Assembly (NCBI GenBank): GCA_964452645.1
Contig: CAYVMO010000006.1
Coordinates: forward strand, 68,565 to 132,564
DNA from: CAYXTW01 sp964452645
GTDB lineage: Bacteria > Zixibacteria > MSB-5A5 > GN15 > PGXB01
Reading direction: 5' to 3'
Length of the DNA: 64,000 bases
Numbering within the stretch: the stretch's first letter is position 1; every line of letters begins with the position of its first letter. Shown piece after piece: positions 9,525-18,424 of the stretch. The translations under genes and the position numbers were made by a program. The notes under the pieces are model-generated. The model searched no databases, had not been told where the DNA came from, and saw nothing but the letters and a program-made list of their open reading frames with translations.

Positions 9525-11198
9525 CTATATTATCGGCGGTTCGATGTACTCACCGAAAATCGGACGCAGAGCGTCGATTATCTCACCCTCGGTCGTATAC
9601 ACCCGAACACACTCCAAAATCGCCTTCAATGTATTACCATCACCTTTGGCGGCCGTCTTTAAATCTTCCAGCGTCCGTGCAACCTTGTCATTATCACGAT
9701 CATCGCGAACTTTCTGAACAAACGCAGTTTGCTCGCGCTCGACTTTTTCATCAATTTTCAAAATCGGTATCTCGATTTTTTCATTCTCCATGACATAATC
9801 ATTGACACCGACAATAATCCGCTCTTTCTTCTCGATTTCCTTTTGATACCGATAAGCGGCATTGGCAATTTCGCGCTGAAGATACCCCTCCTCGATACAT
9901 TTCACCACCCCGCCGCGACGCTCGATTTCGCTGAGATATTCCTCGGCGTCGGCCTCCATCTTGTCGGTAAGAGACTCCACAAAATATGACCCCGCCAATG
10001 GATCAATAGTATTCGTCACGCCGGTTTCATGGGCAATTAACTGCTGGGTTCGTAAAGCCAGTAAAGCCGCTTTCTCGGACGGCAGCGCCAGAGTTTCATC
10101 CATCGAATTGGTATGCAGCGACTGTGTCCCACCCAGCACACCCGATAATGCCTCGAATGCGGTTCGGATAAGATTATTTTCCGGCTGCTGCGCCGTCAGC
10201 GAACATCCGGCCGTCTGTGTATGGAACCGTAACAGCCGGCTTCGCTCTTTTTTGGCTTTGTATTTTTCCTTCATCCGGCGCGCATAAATTCTCCGAGCAG
10301 CCCGATATTTGGCGATTTCCTCGAAAAAATCCTGATGGGCATTGAAGAAAAACGATAATCTCGGCGCGAAGGCATCAACATCCTGCCCGTCTTTTATCGC
10401 CGCCTCAATATAGGCAAAACCGTCAGCCAGCGTAAAAGCCAGCTCCTGCGCGGCGGTCGAGCCGGCTTCGCGAATATGATACCCCGATATCGAAATCGTA
10501 TTCCACTGCGGGACATGGTCGGTGCAGAAAGCCATCAGGTCGGTGATTAATCGAATCGATGGTTCCGGCGGAAACACCCACTCTTTCTGCGCAATATATT
10601 CTTTTAAGATGTCATTTTGAAGCGTTCCGCGAACCTGATCGAACGGGACATTATTTTTATCGGCCACCGCCAGATACATCGCCAGTAGAATCGATGCGGG
10701 CGCATTAATGGTCATTGAGGTCGACACGTCACGCGGATTGATTCCGTCGAAAAGTATCTCCATATCGGCCAGCGAATCGACCGCCACCCCGCACTTGCCC
10801 ACCTCGCCCAGCGAACGGATATGATCCGAATCGTAACCCATCAAAGTCGGCAGATCAAAAGCGACCGACAGCCCGGTCTGACCGTTTTTTAAAAGATAAT
10901 GATAGCGCTCGTTGGTCTGTTTCGGCGTACCCATCCCGGAAAACTGGCGCATCGTCCATAACCGACTGCGGTACATTGTGTGATGAACGCCGCGCGTGTA
11001 GGGATATTCGCCGGGAAAACCGATTTTTTCGAAAAATTTCGAGCCGTTGACATCCGACGGCGTATACAACTCTTTGATTTCCTCACCGGAGACAGTTATA
11101 AATCGGGGGCGCGATTTTTTAACGCGTAATTTTTCGGCGTCTTTATCCCACTTCTTTTTTCTATTTTTCGATTCCTCGATAAACTTTTTATCAAACAT
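9525..11198 (-). CDS. Isobutyryl-CoA mutase-like large subunit
   Basis: Catalytic TIM-barrel subunit of a split B12-dependent acyl-CoA mutase, 557 residues from the start at 11198. That ATG is preceded by CGGAGA, and the longer reading frame up to 11255 would run into the promoter. At the two substrate-specificity positions it has Phe86 (RQFSG) and Gln204 (YIAQKEW) with His241 (SGYH). The spacings of 118 and 37 fit the family. Phe/Gln is the pair known from isobutyryl-CoA mutase, against Tyr/Arg in methylmalonyl-CoA mutase. The small B12 subunit follows directly, as in icmA/icmB pairs. The substrate could also be another acyl-CoA. Confidence 0.9.
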   Translation of the reverse strand: MFDKKFIEESKNRKKKWDKDAEKLRVKKSRPRFITVSGEEIKELYTPSDVNGSKFFEKIGFPGEYPYTRGVHHTMYRSRLWTMRQFSGMGTPKQTNERYHYLLKNGQTGLSVAFDLPTLMGYDSDHIRSLGEVGKCGVAVDSLADMEILFDGINPRDVSTSMTINAPASILLAMYLAVADKNNVPFDQVRGTLQNDILKEYIAQKEWVFPPEPSIRLITDLMAFCTDHVPQWNTISISGYHIREAGSTAAQELAFTLADGFAYIEAAIKDGQDVDAFAPRLSFFFNAHQDFFEEIAKYRAARRIYARRMKEKYKAKKERSRLLRFHTQTAGCSLTAQQPENNLIRTAFEALSGVLGGTQSLHTNSMDETLALPSEKAALLALRTQQLIAHETGVTNTIDPLAGSYFVESLTDKMEADAEEYLSEIERRGGVVKCIEEGYLQREIANAAYRYQKEIEKKERIIVGVNDYVMENEKIEIPILKIDEKVEREQTAFVQKVRDDRDNDKVARTLEDLKTAAKGDGNTLKAILECVRVYTTEGEIIDALRPIFGEYIEPPII

Positions 11199-11226
11199 GG
11201 TTTTCTCCGAGTTTAAATAACTAAAT

Positions 11227-11255
11227 ATAGTAACAAATTTACGTCTAAAAATCAA
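11227..11255 (-). promoter_or_regulatory. Sigma70-type promoter of the acyl-CoA/propionate operon
   Basis: On the minus strand, TTGATT (-35, 11255-11250), a 17-base spacer and TACTAT (-10, 11232-11227) lie so that transcription would start near 11220, about 20 bases before the chosen mutase start codon. I see no cobalamin-riboswitch-like leader between promoter and start; the leader is too short for one. Confidence 0.6.
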
Positions 11256-11401
11256 GTGCGGATGGGAGAATAATTGTCGGTGGGCATTTCGACAGCGTAA
11301 TTCCAGCTTTTTATTGATTCATATTGACATAGATAAATTGGAAGGCTACAATAATAAAAGAATGTATTGTGTAATATTATATCGGGTTTCCGGTTTAGCC
11401 T

Positions 11402-11800
11402 ATGAACAAAATCGAGTATAAAATCCAACCTGACATATCCGACGAATCATTGAACAGACTCTTTGCCAACGCGTGGAAAAATCATACTAATCGCGAATTC
11501 GGGCCCGTGCTTTCAAAAAGCCTGACCTATATTTGCGCGTTCGATGATTCGCTTCTAATCGGTTTTGTAAATGTTGCATGGGATGGCGGTTTACACGGTT
11601 TCATTCTTGATACGACCGTCCACAAAGATTATCAACGCCGTGGAATCGGTACCGAATTAATGAGGCTGGCAGCGGACGTTTCTGCGGGACGTGGAATCGA
11701 GTGGCTTCATGTCGATTATGAGCCATTTCTGGATAAGTTTTATTCCGGCTGCGGTTATCGGAAAACAGAAGCGGGGCTACTCAATCTACGCAAGATATAA
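11402..11800 (+). CDS. GNAT-family N-acetyltransferase
   Basis: A 132-residue single-domain GNAT protein. The acetyl-CoA pyrophosphate-binding motif A is clear (VHKDYQRRGIGTELM, with Q78-R79-R80-G81-I82-G83), preceded by the usual strand (FILDTTV) and followed by HVDYEPFLDKFYSGCGYRKTEAG, the typical C-terminal end of small-molecule acetyltransferases. The substrate cannot be told. It is a single gene, divergent from the mutase operon and sharing a ~200-base intergenic region with it. Confidence 0.88.
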   Translation: MNKIEYKIQPDISDESLNRLFANAWKNHTNREFGPVLSKSLTYICAFDDSLLIGFVNVAWDGGLHGFILDTTVHKDYQRRGIGTELMRLAADVSAGRGIEWLHVDYEPFLDKFYSGCGYRKTEAGLLNLRKI

Positions 11801-11953
11801 GTATTCAACCATAAACCGCCGATAAAAATGTTTACCCCGCCACATAATAGAAATATGACTTTTCCCGATAACCTGAATATGCATACGGATTATAAAAATA
11901 TAATTAATATCGAATGTCTTTTAATTTGAGATGATGCCGAAGGAGGAATAAAA

Positions 11954-12250
11954 ATGGTTACCAGACGTTCAACCGCTTATGCGCCGGGAACCGGTACCAT
12001 AGACCGCTATCGGACGCGAAAATACACGGTTCCCTTTAACAACATCAATGAACCCGGCACATACTACTTTCATCCGACCGGAATGTTGGTCAGAATTCCG
12101 CCCAATGCCGTCATTCCGGGCCACAGCCCGACTATAAATCTATGCTGGGTGGAGGAAACTTATTGCACGAAGATTTCCGATGATCCATGGATGCCGCTTG
12201 GAAAAGCGCGGGAGACCTGTGCCAATTGGGATCTCGAGGTCAACTTTTAA
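11954..12250 (+). CDS. Small hypothetical protein
   Basis: I do not recognise this 98-residue protein. A very strong ribosome-binding site (AAGGAGG, ~7 bases before the ATG) argues that it is real. It has no signal peptide or membrane segment, is rich in Pro, Thr and Tyr (TGMLVRIPPNAVIPGHSPTINLCW) and has three Cys residues. The predicted texture is a small beta-rich domain. It stands alone, with ~150 bases of featureless sequence on each side. Confidence 0.7.
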   Translation: MVTRRSTAYAPGTGTIDRYRTRKYTVPFNNINEPGTYYFHPTGMLVRIPPNAVIPGHSPTINLCWVEETYCTKISDDPWMPLGKARETCANWDLEVNF

Positions 12251-12415
12251 AACACTCACCTGCGCCCGCACGCGTCCTTCCGCACCGGGACCGGATTTCT
12301 TTTGTCACCGATGACCTTCAATCCCGTAATTAGGCTTTTATTTACGGATTAATTTTCGAGGTTATCAGGTCATAGTTGTGGTCTTTGACGATAACTCGCA
12401 AATCATATTGCCGAC

Positions 12416-12736
12416 CTATTTCGGTGTGTGCCTGTGAAGACGGTTTAAGATGATCCTCAGTCGATTATAACGATAGAGACCGATAAAAAAGGTCATAATG
12501 CCGATTGGCATAAATATCCACCCGATTATTTCCACCAGCGTCGTTTCAAAGAAACGTACGAACGTCACACCCGCGACAAACAATGTCAATGCCGTTCGCA
12601 CATAGGCCAGAAAAGTATTTTGATTCGACAGCGTCGTCCGGTCGGCCGCCAGATGGTCACGAAGTATCATTCTCGATACGTCATATCCAGAATAAATATT
12701 GCTTTCATGATTGCTTATATACCCGAATATTCTCAT
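12416..12736 (-). CDS. DUF202 (YidH-like) membrane protein
   Basis: A 106-residue inner-membrane protein. The start at 12736 is chosen because GGAGG lies 4 bases upstream (GGAGGAAATATG); the longer frame would overlap meaB. The motif NQNTFLAYVRTALTLFVAGVTFVRFF matches the DUF202 signature (ERTFLAWIRT... in relatives). A second membrane segment follows (IIGWIFMPIGIMTFFIGLY). The function of the family is not established. It starts 47 bases after the meaB stop and could be co-transcribed with it. Confidence 0.85.
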   Translation of the reverse strand: MRIFGYISNHESNIYSGYDVSRMILRDHLAADRTTLSNQNTFLAYVRTALTLFVAGVTFVRFFETTLVEIIGWIFMPIGIMTFFIGLYRYNRLRIILNRLHRHTPK

Positions 12737-12782
12737 ATTTCCTCCGCCGGTTAATAATCCATAAAAATTAATAAGATATATA

Positions 12783-13724
12783 TCAATCCAGCTTCGATAG
12801 TCTGATAATTTCCTCGCTGGCGGTATGCGGATCGGATTTGCCACAGTAAATATCCATTGCGATTTTATCCAGGTCAACGATGCCCGATAATTTTTCTCGA
12901 ATCAACTCGTTGACATGAAACTGCAAAATCTTTAAAATCTTTTTCTTTATCTGCTCCCGGCGATGAATCTCGAAGTGCCCGGATTCCTTTGAATATTTAA
13001 GATGTTCCTCTATCTCTTCGAGCAATTTATCGGCATTCTTGTTATTGATCGCTTCGGTCGCGACGACCGGCAACTGCCACTCCGATTTTTCCCGCTTGAT
13101 ATTTAAGGTCGCATCCAGTTCAGCGAGCAGACTATCCGAGGCGGGACGATCCGCCTTGTTGACCGCAAAAACATCGGCAATCTCCATCAGACCGGCTTTA
13201 AGCGTCTGGATAGCGTCACCCGACTCCGGTACCAACACGACTACAACCGTATCGCACGCATCCACGATATCCAGTTCAATCTGCCCGACACCGACCGTCT
13301 CGATCAGGATATAATCGAAACCGAAAGCATCCAGAACGGTAATGACATTTTCTGTCGCCGCCGCCAGTCCGCCGGTCGAACCGCGCGTGGCCATGGAGCG
13401 GATAAAAATCGAACCGTCGGTCGGCATATCAGTCAGGCGAATACGATCTCCTAAAAGCGCCCCTCCGGTGAACGGTGATGTCGGATCGACGGCGATGACC
13501 GCCACCCGCGCCCCTTTGGCCACCAGCATTTTTGAGATATTATTCACCAGCGATGATTTCCCGGCTCCGGGCGGCCCCGTAAAACCGATTCGTATCGCCT
13601 TTCCCGTCCCCGGATAAATCTTTGCAAGAACTTTCTGGTAACCTTCTTCGCGATCTTCGACATAAGAAACGATTCTGGCCAGCGCCGCTTGATCGCCGTT
13701 TTGGAATTTTTCCAGTACCGTCAT
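12783..13724 (-). CDS. meaB: Methylmalonyl-CoA mutase-associated GTPase MeaB
   Basis: G-protein chaperone that gates cofactor delivery to, and protects, B12-dependent acyl-CoA mutases. Walker A is GPPGAGKS (residues 50-57), there is a VDPTSPFTGGALLGDRIRL switch region and a G4 motif NKAD; the 313-residue length is normal for MeaB/ArgK. It begins 9 bases after the recJ stop, so it is read with recJ rather than with the mutase operon about 1.5 kb away. The presence of two mutase large subunits makes its partner choice interesting. Confidence 0.95.
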   Translation of the reverse strand: MTVLEKFQNGDQAALARIVSYVEDREEGYQKVLAKIYPGTGKAIRIGFTGPPGAGKSSLVNNISKMLVAKGARVAVIAVDPTSPFTGGALLGDRIRLTDMPTDGSIFIRSMATRGSTGGLAAATENVITVLDAFGFDYILIETVGVGQIELDIVDACDTVVVVLVPESGDAIQTLKAGLMEIADVFAVNKADRPASDSLLAELDATLNIKREKSEWQLPVVATEAINNKNADKLLEEIEEHLKYSKESGHFEIHRREQIKKKILKILQFHVNELIREKLSGIVDLDKIAMDIYCGKSDPHTASEEIIRLSKLD

Positions 13725-13733
13725 GAGATTTTC

Positions 13734-15479
13734 TTAAAACTGGGGCAGGTCACCGGCCCCCAGTCTTATATCTTTTAGCCTTAATTGGATCCTCGTATGC
13801 CCTTCCCATGAATTATACTCCACGACATAGACGAGATCGACCAGACTGCCGCGACCGGAAAGCTGTCGCGCCCAGTCACCGAATCCGAAACCGATAATAT
13901 CGAAAACCGAATCGCCTTTACGGACTTTCATCTTGAGATGATTCTTGCCCACGCAATATGGCTGACCAAGCACCTCACAGTTGCGCGTCAGAAATATCGG
14001 CCGCATATTTTGCGGACCGAAAGGCGCAAATGATTCGATGACATCCAGAAGCTTAGAACTTATTTGAGATAACTCGATTTCACAATCGATATGCAATTTC
14101 GCTACCAGATCATCATCGGTTAAGAGATTGCGGGAGACATCCTTTAACCTTTCTCTGAACGCATCGATTTTATCCGGTGCAATCGTCAGGCCGGCGGCAT
14201 ATTTATGCCCGCCATAGCGCAGCACCAAATCCTCGCATTTCTTTAAGGCTTCGGTCAGATGAAAACCGGGTATCGAGCGCGCCGATCCTTTGCCTTCGCC
14301 GTTATCGATGGCAATCATGACGGTCGGCAGGTGATATCTTTCCACCAGTCGGCTGGCGACGATTCCGATGACACCCGGGTGCCACCCTTCCGAGGCCAGT
14401 ACGATGGCGCGATCATTTTCCAAATCAACCGTCTGCCGGATCTGCTCGAGCGCTTCACCCAGTGTTTTTTCATCGATATTTTTCCGCCGCTGATTTTCAT
14501 GGTCAAGTTTGCGGGCGATTTCGGCCGCGACTCTTTCATCGCGGGTCGTCAGCAGTTTTATCGCCAGGTGAGCATCGCCCAACCTCCCGATAGCATTAAT
14601 CCTCGGTGCCAGTATAAATACGACCTGACCCGTTCCGATTTCCTTGCCCATTAATCCGGATACAAATGTCAATGATTTCAACCCCGGTTTGGTCGTGCCG
14701 GATATCTGCCGTATACCGAACTTCGTCAGAATTCGATTTTCTCCGACAAGCGGTACGATATCCGCCGAGGTGCCCAGCGCCACCAGATCCAGATGCTCCT
14801 CGAGTTCGGCCTGATCTTGTTGCAGCCTTTGATACAGAGCCTGAGCCAGTTTGAAGGCCACCCCGCCGCCCGAAAGCTCCCCCCCGGCATAATGGCAGTC
14901 TTTCTGTTTCGGATTAACCAACGCCACTGCATCGGGAAGAGTCTCACCCGGTTCATGATGATCAGTCAGAATACAATCGATACCGAGCGAGCGGGCGAAT
15001 TTCACTTCCTCCACCGCCGTAACACCGGTATCAACCGAAACAATCAGCGAAATCCCCTTGGCCGAGGCTTCTTTGATTCCATCCGTGGAAAGACCATATC
15101 CCTCCACCAGCCGATTCGGCAAATAATACATAACCTGAGCTCCCAGTTTATTCAGAACCAGGTACAGAAGCGATGAGGCGGTTATTCCGTCGACATCATA
15201 ATCGCCATAAACCATTATCTTTTCGTTTTCCCGAAGAGCATTAAGGATTCTCTCCACGGCCTTATCCATGTCATACAGGGTAAACGGATCCGGCAGGTCC
15301 GACATGGTCGGATTCAGGAATTGATTAATAGCCTCCGGTGAACTAATCTGGCGATTAAAAAGAATCTTGACAACGATCTGGTCAAGTCCGGTCTCTATAC
15401 AGATTTTCTGAAGAAATTCAGGATCCGGATCAGGAGCCACGACCCACTTAAGGGGGGCAGATTTACTTGCCCAATTCAT
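13734..15479 (-). CDS. recJ: Single-stranded-DNA-specific exonuclease RecJ
   Basis: 5'-3' ssDNA exonuclease used in recombination and repair. The start at 15479 (MNWASK) is chosen because AAGGA lies 8-9 bases upstream and because any longer start would lie in RNase P RNA. From that start the 581 residues include the DHH-family motifs DYDVDG (Asp93, 95, 97), DHH (173-175), the DHHA1 motif GGHKYAAGL and a C-terminal OB-like domain. The length matches typical RecJ. It lies between rnpB and meaB. Confidence 0.95.
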   Translation of the reverse strand: MNWASKSAPLKWVVAPDPDPEFLQKICIETGLDQIVVKILFNRQISSPEAINQFLNPTMSDLPDPFTLYDMDKAVERILNALRENEKIMVYGDYDVDGITASSLLYLVLNKLGAQVMYYLPNRLVEGYGLSTDGIKEASAKGISLIVSVDTGVTAVEEVKFARSLGIDCILTDHHEPGETLPDAVALVNPKQKDCHYAGGELSGGGVAFKLAQALYQRLQQDQAELEEHLDLVALGTSADIVPLVGENRILTKFGIRQISGTTKPGLKSLTFVSGLMGKEIGTGQVVFILAPRINAIGRLGDAHLAIKLLTTRDERVAAEIARKLDHENQRRKNIDEKTLGEALEQIRQTVDLENDRAIVLASEGWHPGVIGIVASRLVERYHLPTVMIAIDNGEGKGSARSIPGFHLTEALKKCEDLVLRYGGHKYAAGLTIAPDKIDAFRERLKDVSRNLLTDDDLVAKLHIDCEIELSQISSKLLDVIESFAPFGPQNMRPIFLTRNCEVLGQPYCVGKNHLKMKVRKGDSVFDIIGFGFGDWARQLSGRGSLVDLVYVVEYNSWEGHTRIQLRLKDIRLGAGDLPQF

Positions 15480-15505
15480 TGTTGGCATCCTTCTTTTCAG
15501 GAAGT

Positions 15506-15884
15506 CAGGAAGAGGAAAATAAGCCGAGTTCTGTGTCTCCGCGGACGGAGATACGGCCATTTATCTTGGTCTGTCAGTTACCTGACGACTCTATGCGGCC
15601 TACCCGGAAATCAAGCGGGACGAGCCGGTCCCTCTTTCCCTATTTGGCCTTGCTCCCGGTGGGGTTTACCCCTGGCACAGTTACCTGTGGCAGGCGGGGT
15701 CTCTTACACCTCGTTTTCACCATCGCCGCTGTCCGCCTTTCGGCCGACAGGTAGGCAGTCTGTTTTCTGTGGCACTATCCGTCGGATCACTCCGCCCCGG
15801 TGTTATCGGGCACCATGGCTCTGTGGAGCTCGGACTTTCCTCACTTTACGTCATAATAAAGCGCGACCGTTTTTCCTCTTTCTG
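15506..15884 (-). ncRNA. rnpB: RNase P RNA, bacterial class A
   Basis: Catalytic RNA that matures tRNA 5' ends. On the minus strand the conserved GAGGAAAGTCCGAGCTCC (5' core) and ACAGAACTCGGCTTA (3' core) are both present, with GGGTAAACCCC and AGAGGGACCGGC-type internal elements between them. The ends are set by the P1 helix: CAGAAAGAGGAAAA at 15871-15884 pairs with TTTTCCTCTTCCTG at 15506-15519 with one mismatch. About 379 nt is normal for class A. The gene sits between guaB and recJ; any promoter must lie in the 40-base gap or within the end of guaB. Confidence 0.95.
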
Positions 15885-15924
15885 AACTTACGTTTTATTC
15901 TATAGTTAACACATACAATCGATT

Positions 15925-17391
15925 TTAGTTCATACGCCGGTAATTCGGGGCCTCTTTGGAAATTGTGACCGAGTGCGGGTGGGATTCGATAATCCCGGCG
16001 TGAGATACCCTCAAAAATCCGGCTTTTTGCTGCAACTGGCCTATGTTGGCGGCGCCGCATATCCCCATCCCGGACCTGAGTCCCCCCACGAGCTGGTAAA
16101 CGGTACTGGCCAACTCTCCCTTGTAGGGGACTCGACTTTCAATCCCTTCCGGAACAAATTTCGAAACTTCCTCCTGGTGCTCCTGAAAATACCGCTCGCT
16201 GCTCCCGGCCTTCATCGCCTCGACCGATCCCATACCTCGATATGTTTTATACGTCCGGCCCTCATAAAGAACTGTTTCCCCCGGTGATTCTTCCATACCG
16301 GCAAGCAACGAGCCCAGCATAACCGCTGAAGCCCCGGCCGCCAGCGCTTTGGTTATATCGCCCGAATACCTGATCCCGCCGTCGGCAATTATCGGAATAT
16401 TGTGCTTCGATGCTTCCTCGACGCTTTCCAGAATCGCCGTAATCTGCGGAACACCGCAACCGGTGACAACCCGCGTGGTGCAAATCGATCCCGGCCCGAT
16501 ACCGACTTTTACGGAGTCGGCCCCGGCCTCTATCAACGCTCTCGCTCCCTCCTGCGTGGCGATATTTCCGGCCATTACGGGAACTGCCGGGTATCTTTTC
16601 TTTAATGATTCAACCGTATTTAATACTCCCAGCGAATGCCCGTGCGATGAGTCAACCACCAGAATATCGACCCCTGCATCCACCAGAAGTCCCGCCCGTT
16701 TTTCCATATCTTCCGTGACACTTACCGCCGCCCCCACCCGCAGGCGACCCAGCTGATCCTTGCTGGCGTTGGGAAACAGCAGTTTTTTCATAATATCTTT
16801 AACGGTAATCATACCTTTCAAATTATTTTGCTCATCGACTATCGGCAATTTCTCGATTCGATTTTTATGCAGTAATTCCTGCGCCGTATCCAGACTGGTT
16901 CCTTCCGGTGCCGTCACCAGATTTTTTGTCGTCATGACTTCCGATATAAGAGTCCCCAAATCTTTATGAAAACGCAAATCACGATTGGTCAAAATCCCGA
17001 CCAGCTTACGCCCTTCGGTTATCGGTATTCCGGAAATGGAGAATTGCTTCATTACTTTCAGGGCATCGCCGATCGGCCGATCCGGCGTCATTGTCACCGG
17101 CTTGACAATCATACCCGATTCGGAACGTTTCACCTTATCAACTTCGTACGCCTGCTCTTCCGGCGTTAAATTCTTATGAATAACGCCGAGTCCCCCCTGA
17201 CGAGCAATGGCTATCGCTAGCCGGCATTCAGTGACCGTATCCATCGCCGCGGAAATAATCGGTATATTCAGGCTGATATCCGATGTTATCCTTGTTGTTA
17301 TATCGACATCGCGCGGTAAGACTTCCGAACGGGACGGTATCAGAAGGACATCATCGAATGTCAGACCTTCATTGGGAAAAAAATGCGTCAT
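15925..17391 (-). CDS. guaB: Inosine-5'-monophosphate dehydrogenase
   Basis: NAD-dependent oxidation of IMP to XMP, the committed step of GMP synthesis. The 488 residues show the barrel start (GLTFDDVLLIP), a tandem CBS pair (about 97-205), the VDSSHGHS region, the loop GPGSICTTRVVTG with catalytic Cys304, and the C-terminal EAPNYRRMN. It begins 5 bases after the zinc-ribbon gene and is probably co-transcribed with it. Confidence 0.97.
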   Translation of the reverse strand: MTHFFPNEGLTFDDVLLIPSRSEVLPRDVDITTRITSDISLNIPIISAAMDTVTECRLAIAIARQGGLGVIHKNLTPEEQAYEVDKVKRSESGMIVKPVTMTPDRPIGDALKVMKQFSISGIPITEGRKLVGILTNRDLRFHKDLGTLISEVMTTKNLVTAPEGTSLDTAQELLHKNRIEKLPIVDEQNNLKGMITVKDIMKKLLFPNASKDQLGRLRVGAAVSVTEDMEKRAGLLVDAGVDILVVDSSHGHSLGVLNTVESLKKRYPAVPVMAGNIATQEGARALIEAGADSVKVGIGPGSICTTRVVTGCGVPQITAILESVEEASKHNIPIIADGGIRYSGDITKALAAGASAVMLGSLLAGMEESPGETVLYEGRTYKTYRGMGSVEAMKAGSSERYFQEHQEEVSKFVPEGIESRVPYKGELASTVYQLVGGLRSGMGICGAANIGQLQQKAGFLRVSHAGIIESHPHSVTISKEAPNYRRMN

Positions 17392-17396
17392 CGATT

Positions 17397-18113
17397 TTAA
17401 TCGCTTTCTCCATTAACCCAGATTAACATCCGGCCGCAATTGTCGCAGGTAATAATTCGGTCACCTCTCTTGATTTCCTGAATCAAATGGGGCGGCAGCG
17501 CCTTATAACATGCTCCACAGGCTCTCTTTCTGGCCGGCACGACGACATCGCCCCCGCGATTCTTGCGGACTCGTTCGTAAACCGAAAGAGTTCGTCTCGC
17601 AACCTTTTCAATTATATTATTCCGCTCGGCTTCCTTTAAATCGATTTTGCTCCCGACCGAATCCATTTTCTCCTGAAGAATGGCCAGCTGTTTTTCGTTT
17701 TGCTCCCTGGTTTCCTCCGATTTCACTTTATAATCATCGATACTGCCTTCTATCTCCTCGATTTTCTGCATTAGTTCCAGGATCGCGGTTTCTTTTTCGC
17801 TGACATACTCCTTAACCGCGTCGATCTGTGAAATCAAAGCGTCGTATTCCTTGTTCGTCTTAATCGACATCATCTGGCCCTGGAGTTTTTTCAGCTCTTC
17901 ATTTTTACTCTTTACCTCCAGCTCCATACTTTTCATGGATACCCTGGCCTCCGATAAATCTCTGGCCGTATTATCGTATTTTTCCATGGTATCCTGGATT
18001 TCCTTTCTCAGGTTATCCATCATATCGGGAATGTATTCCTTCGAGCGCTCCAATTCTCCGAGATCATAGTCAATTACCTGCAATTTTAGCAGCATCTCGA
18101 GATCACTTAGCAT
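17397..18113 (-). CDS. Coiled-coil C4 zinc-ribbon protein
   Basis: The start at 18113 (MLSDLEMLLKLQ) is chosen for the GAGGAG 7 bases upstream. About 180 residues of heptad-rich coiled coil (long runs of Glu, Lys and Leu) are followed by a zinc ribbon: CGACYKALPPHLIQEIKRG then CDNCGRMLIW, with two CxxC pairs. This is the widespread zinc-ribbon family often found next to rnpB or guaB in bacteria. The biochemical role is not settled; nucleic-acid binding is a common suggestion. Confidence 0.88.
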   Translation of the reverse strand: MLSDLEMLLKLQVIDYDLGELERSKEYIPDMMDNLRKEIQDTMEKYDNTARDLSEARVSMKSMELEVKSKNEELKKLQGQMMSIKTNKEYDALISQIDAVKEYVSEKETAILELMQKIEEIEGSIDDYKVKSEETREQNEKQLAILQEKMDSVGSKIDLKEAERNNIIEKVARRTLSVYERVRKNRGGDVVVPARKRACGACYKALPPHLIQEIKRGDRIITCDNCGRMLIWVNGESD

Positions 18114-18146
18114 TTTTCGCTCCTCATGTTGTACAACAGTCATAAT

Positions 18147-18186
18147 AAAAAAAGCGCAGTCTCTAATTTGACTCAGGACTGCGCTT
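18147..18186 (-). terminator. Rho-independent terminator of the tRNA transcript
   Basis: On the minus strand AAGCGCAGTC (18186-18177) and GACTGCGCTT (18161-18152) form a 10-bp stem with a 15-base loop, followed by a run of seven T. It ends the Met-Val tRNA unit and sits just upstream of the zinc-ribbon gene. Confidence 0.85.
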
Positions 18187-18286
18187 AAGCTCCCTTAATT
18201 TTATCGAGCCGTATTTAATTTTTATTTCTTCTCTATGCGTCAATCGCATAAAATATCTATCGGTCATTTCCCCGGCTTTCTTCAAT

Positions 18287-18360
18287 TGGGCAATACTGGA
18301 CTCGAACCAGTGACCTCTCGGATGTGAACCGAACGCTCTAACCAGCTGAGCTAATTGCCC
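18287..18360 (-). tRNA. tRNA-Val (anticodon CAC)
   Basis: Cloverleaf of 74 nt without an encoded CCA. The acceptor arm is GGGCAAT/ATTGCCC with discriminator A, the D-arm GCTCAGCTGGTTAGAGC, the anticodon stem-loop TTCGG-TTCACAT-CCGAG, and the T-arm contains GGTTCGAGTCC. Anticodon CAC reads GUG. A spurious reading frame on this strand overlaps it and should not be annotated. Confidence 0.93.
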
Positions 18361-18424
18361 CGAAAACTCCAATATCCGCCTTTCAAACAACATCCGGGTT
18401 CATTTTATTATGAACCCTTTTACC

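Noticed and set aside
11199..11401. A cobalamin riboswitch before the B12-dependent mutase operon
   Set aside because: The promoter predicts a leader of only about 20 bases, and no B12-box-like sequence was seen in the gap.
15467..15905. Plus-strand frames and the N-terminal extension of recJ in this stretch
   Set aside because: The sequence is RNase P RNA with both conserved cores; recJ has a better start at 15479.
18163..18393. A 76-codon minus-strand frame (LAQLVRAFGSHPRGHWFESS)
   Set aside because: It is the well-known artefact of translating through a tRNA; the stretch encodes tRNA-Val.
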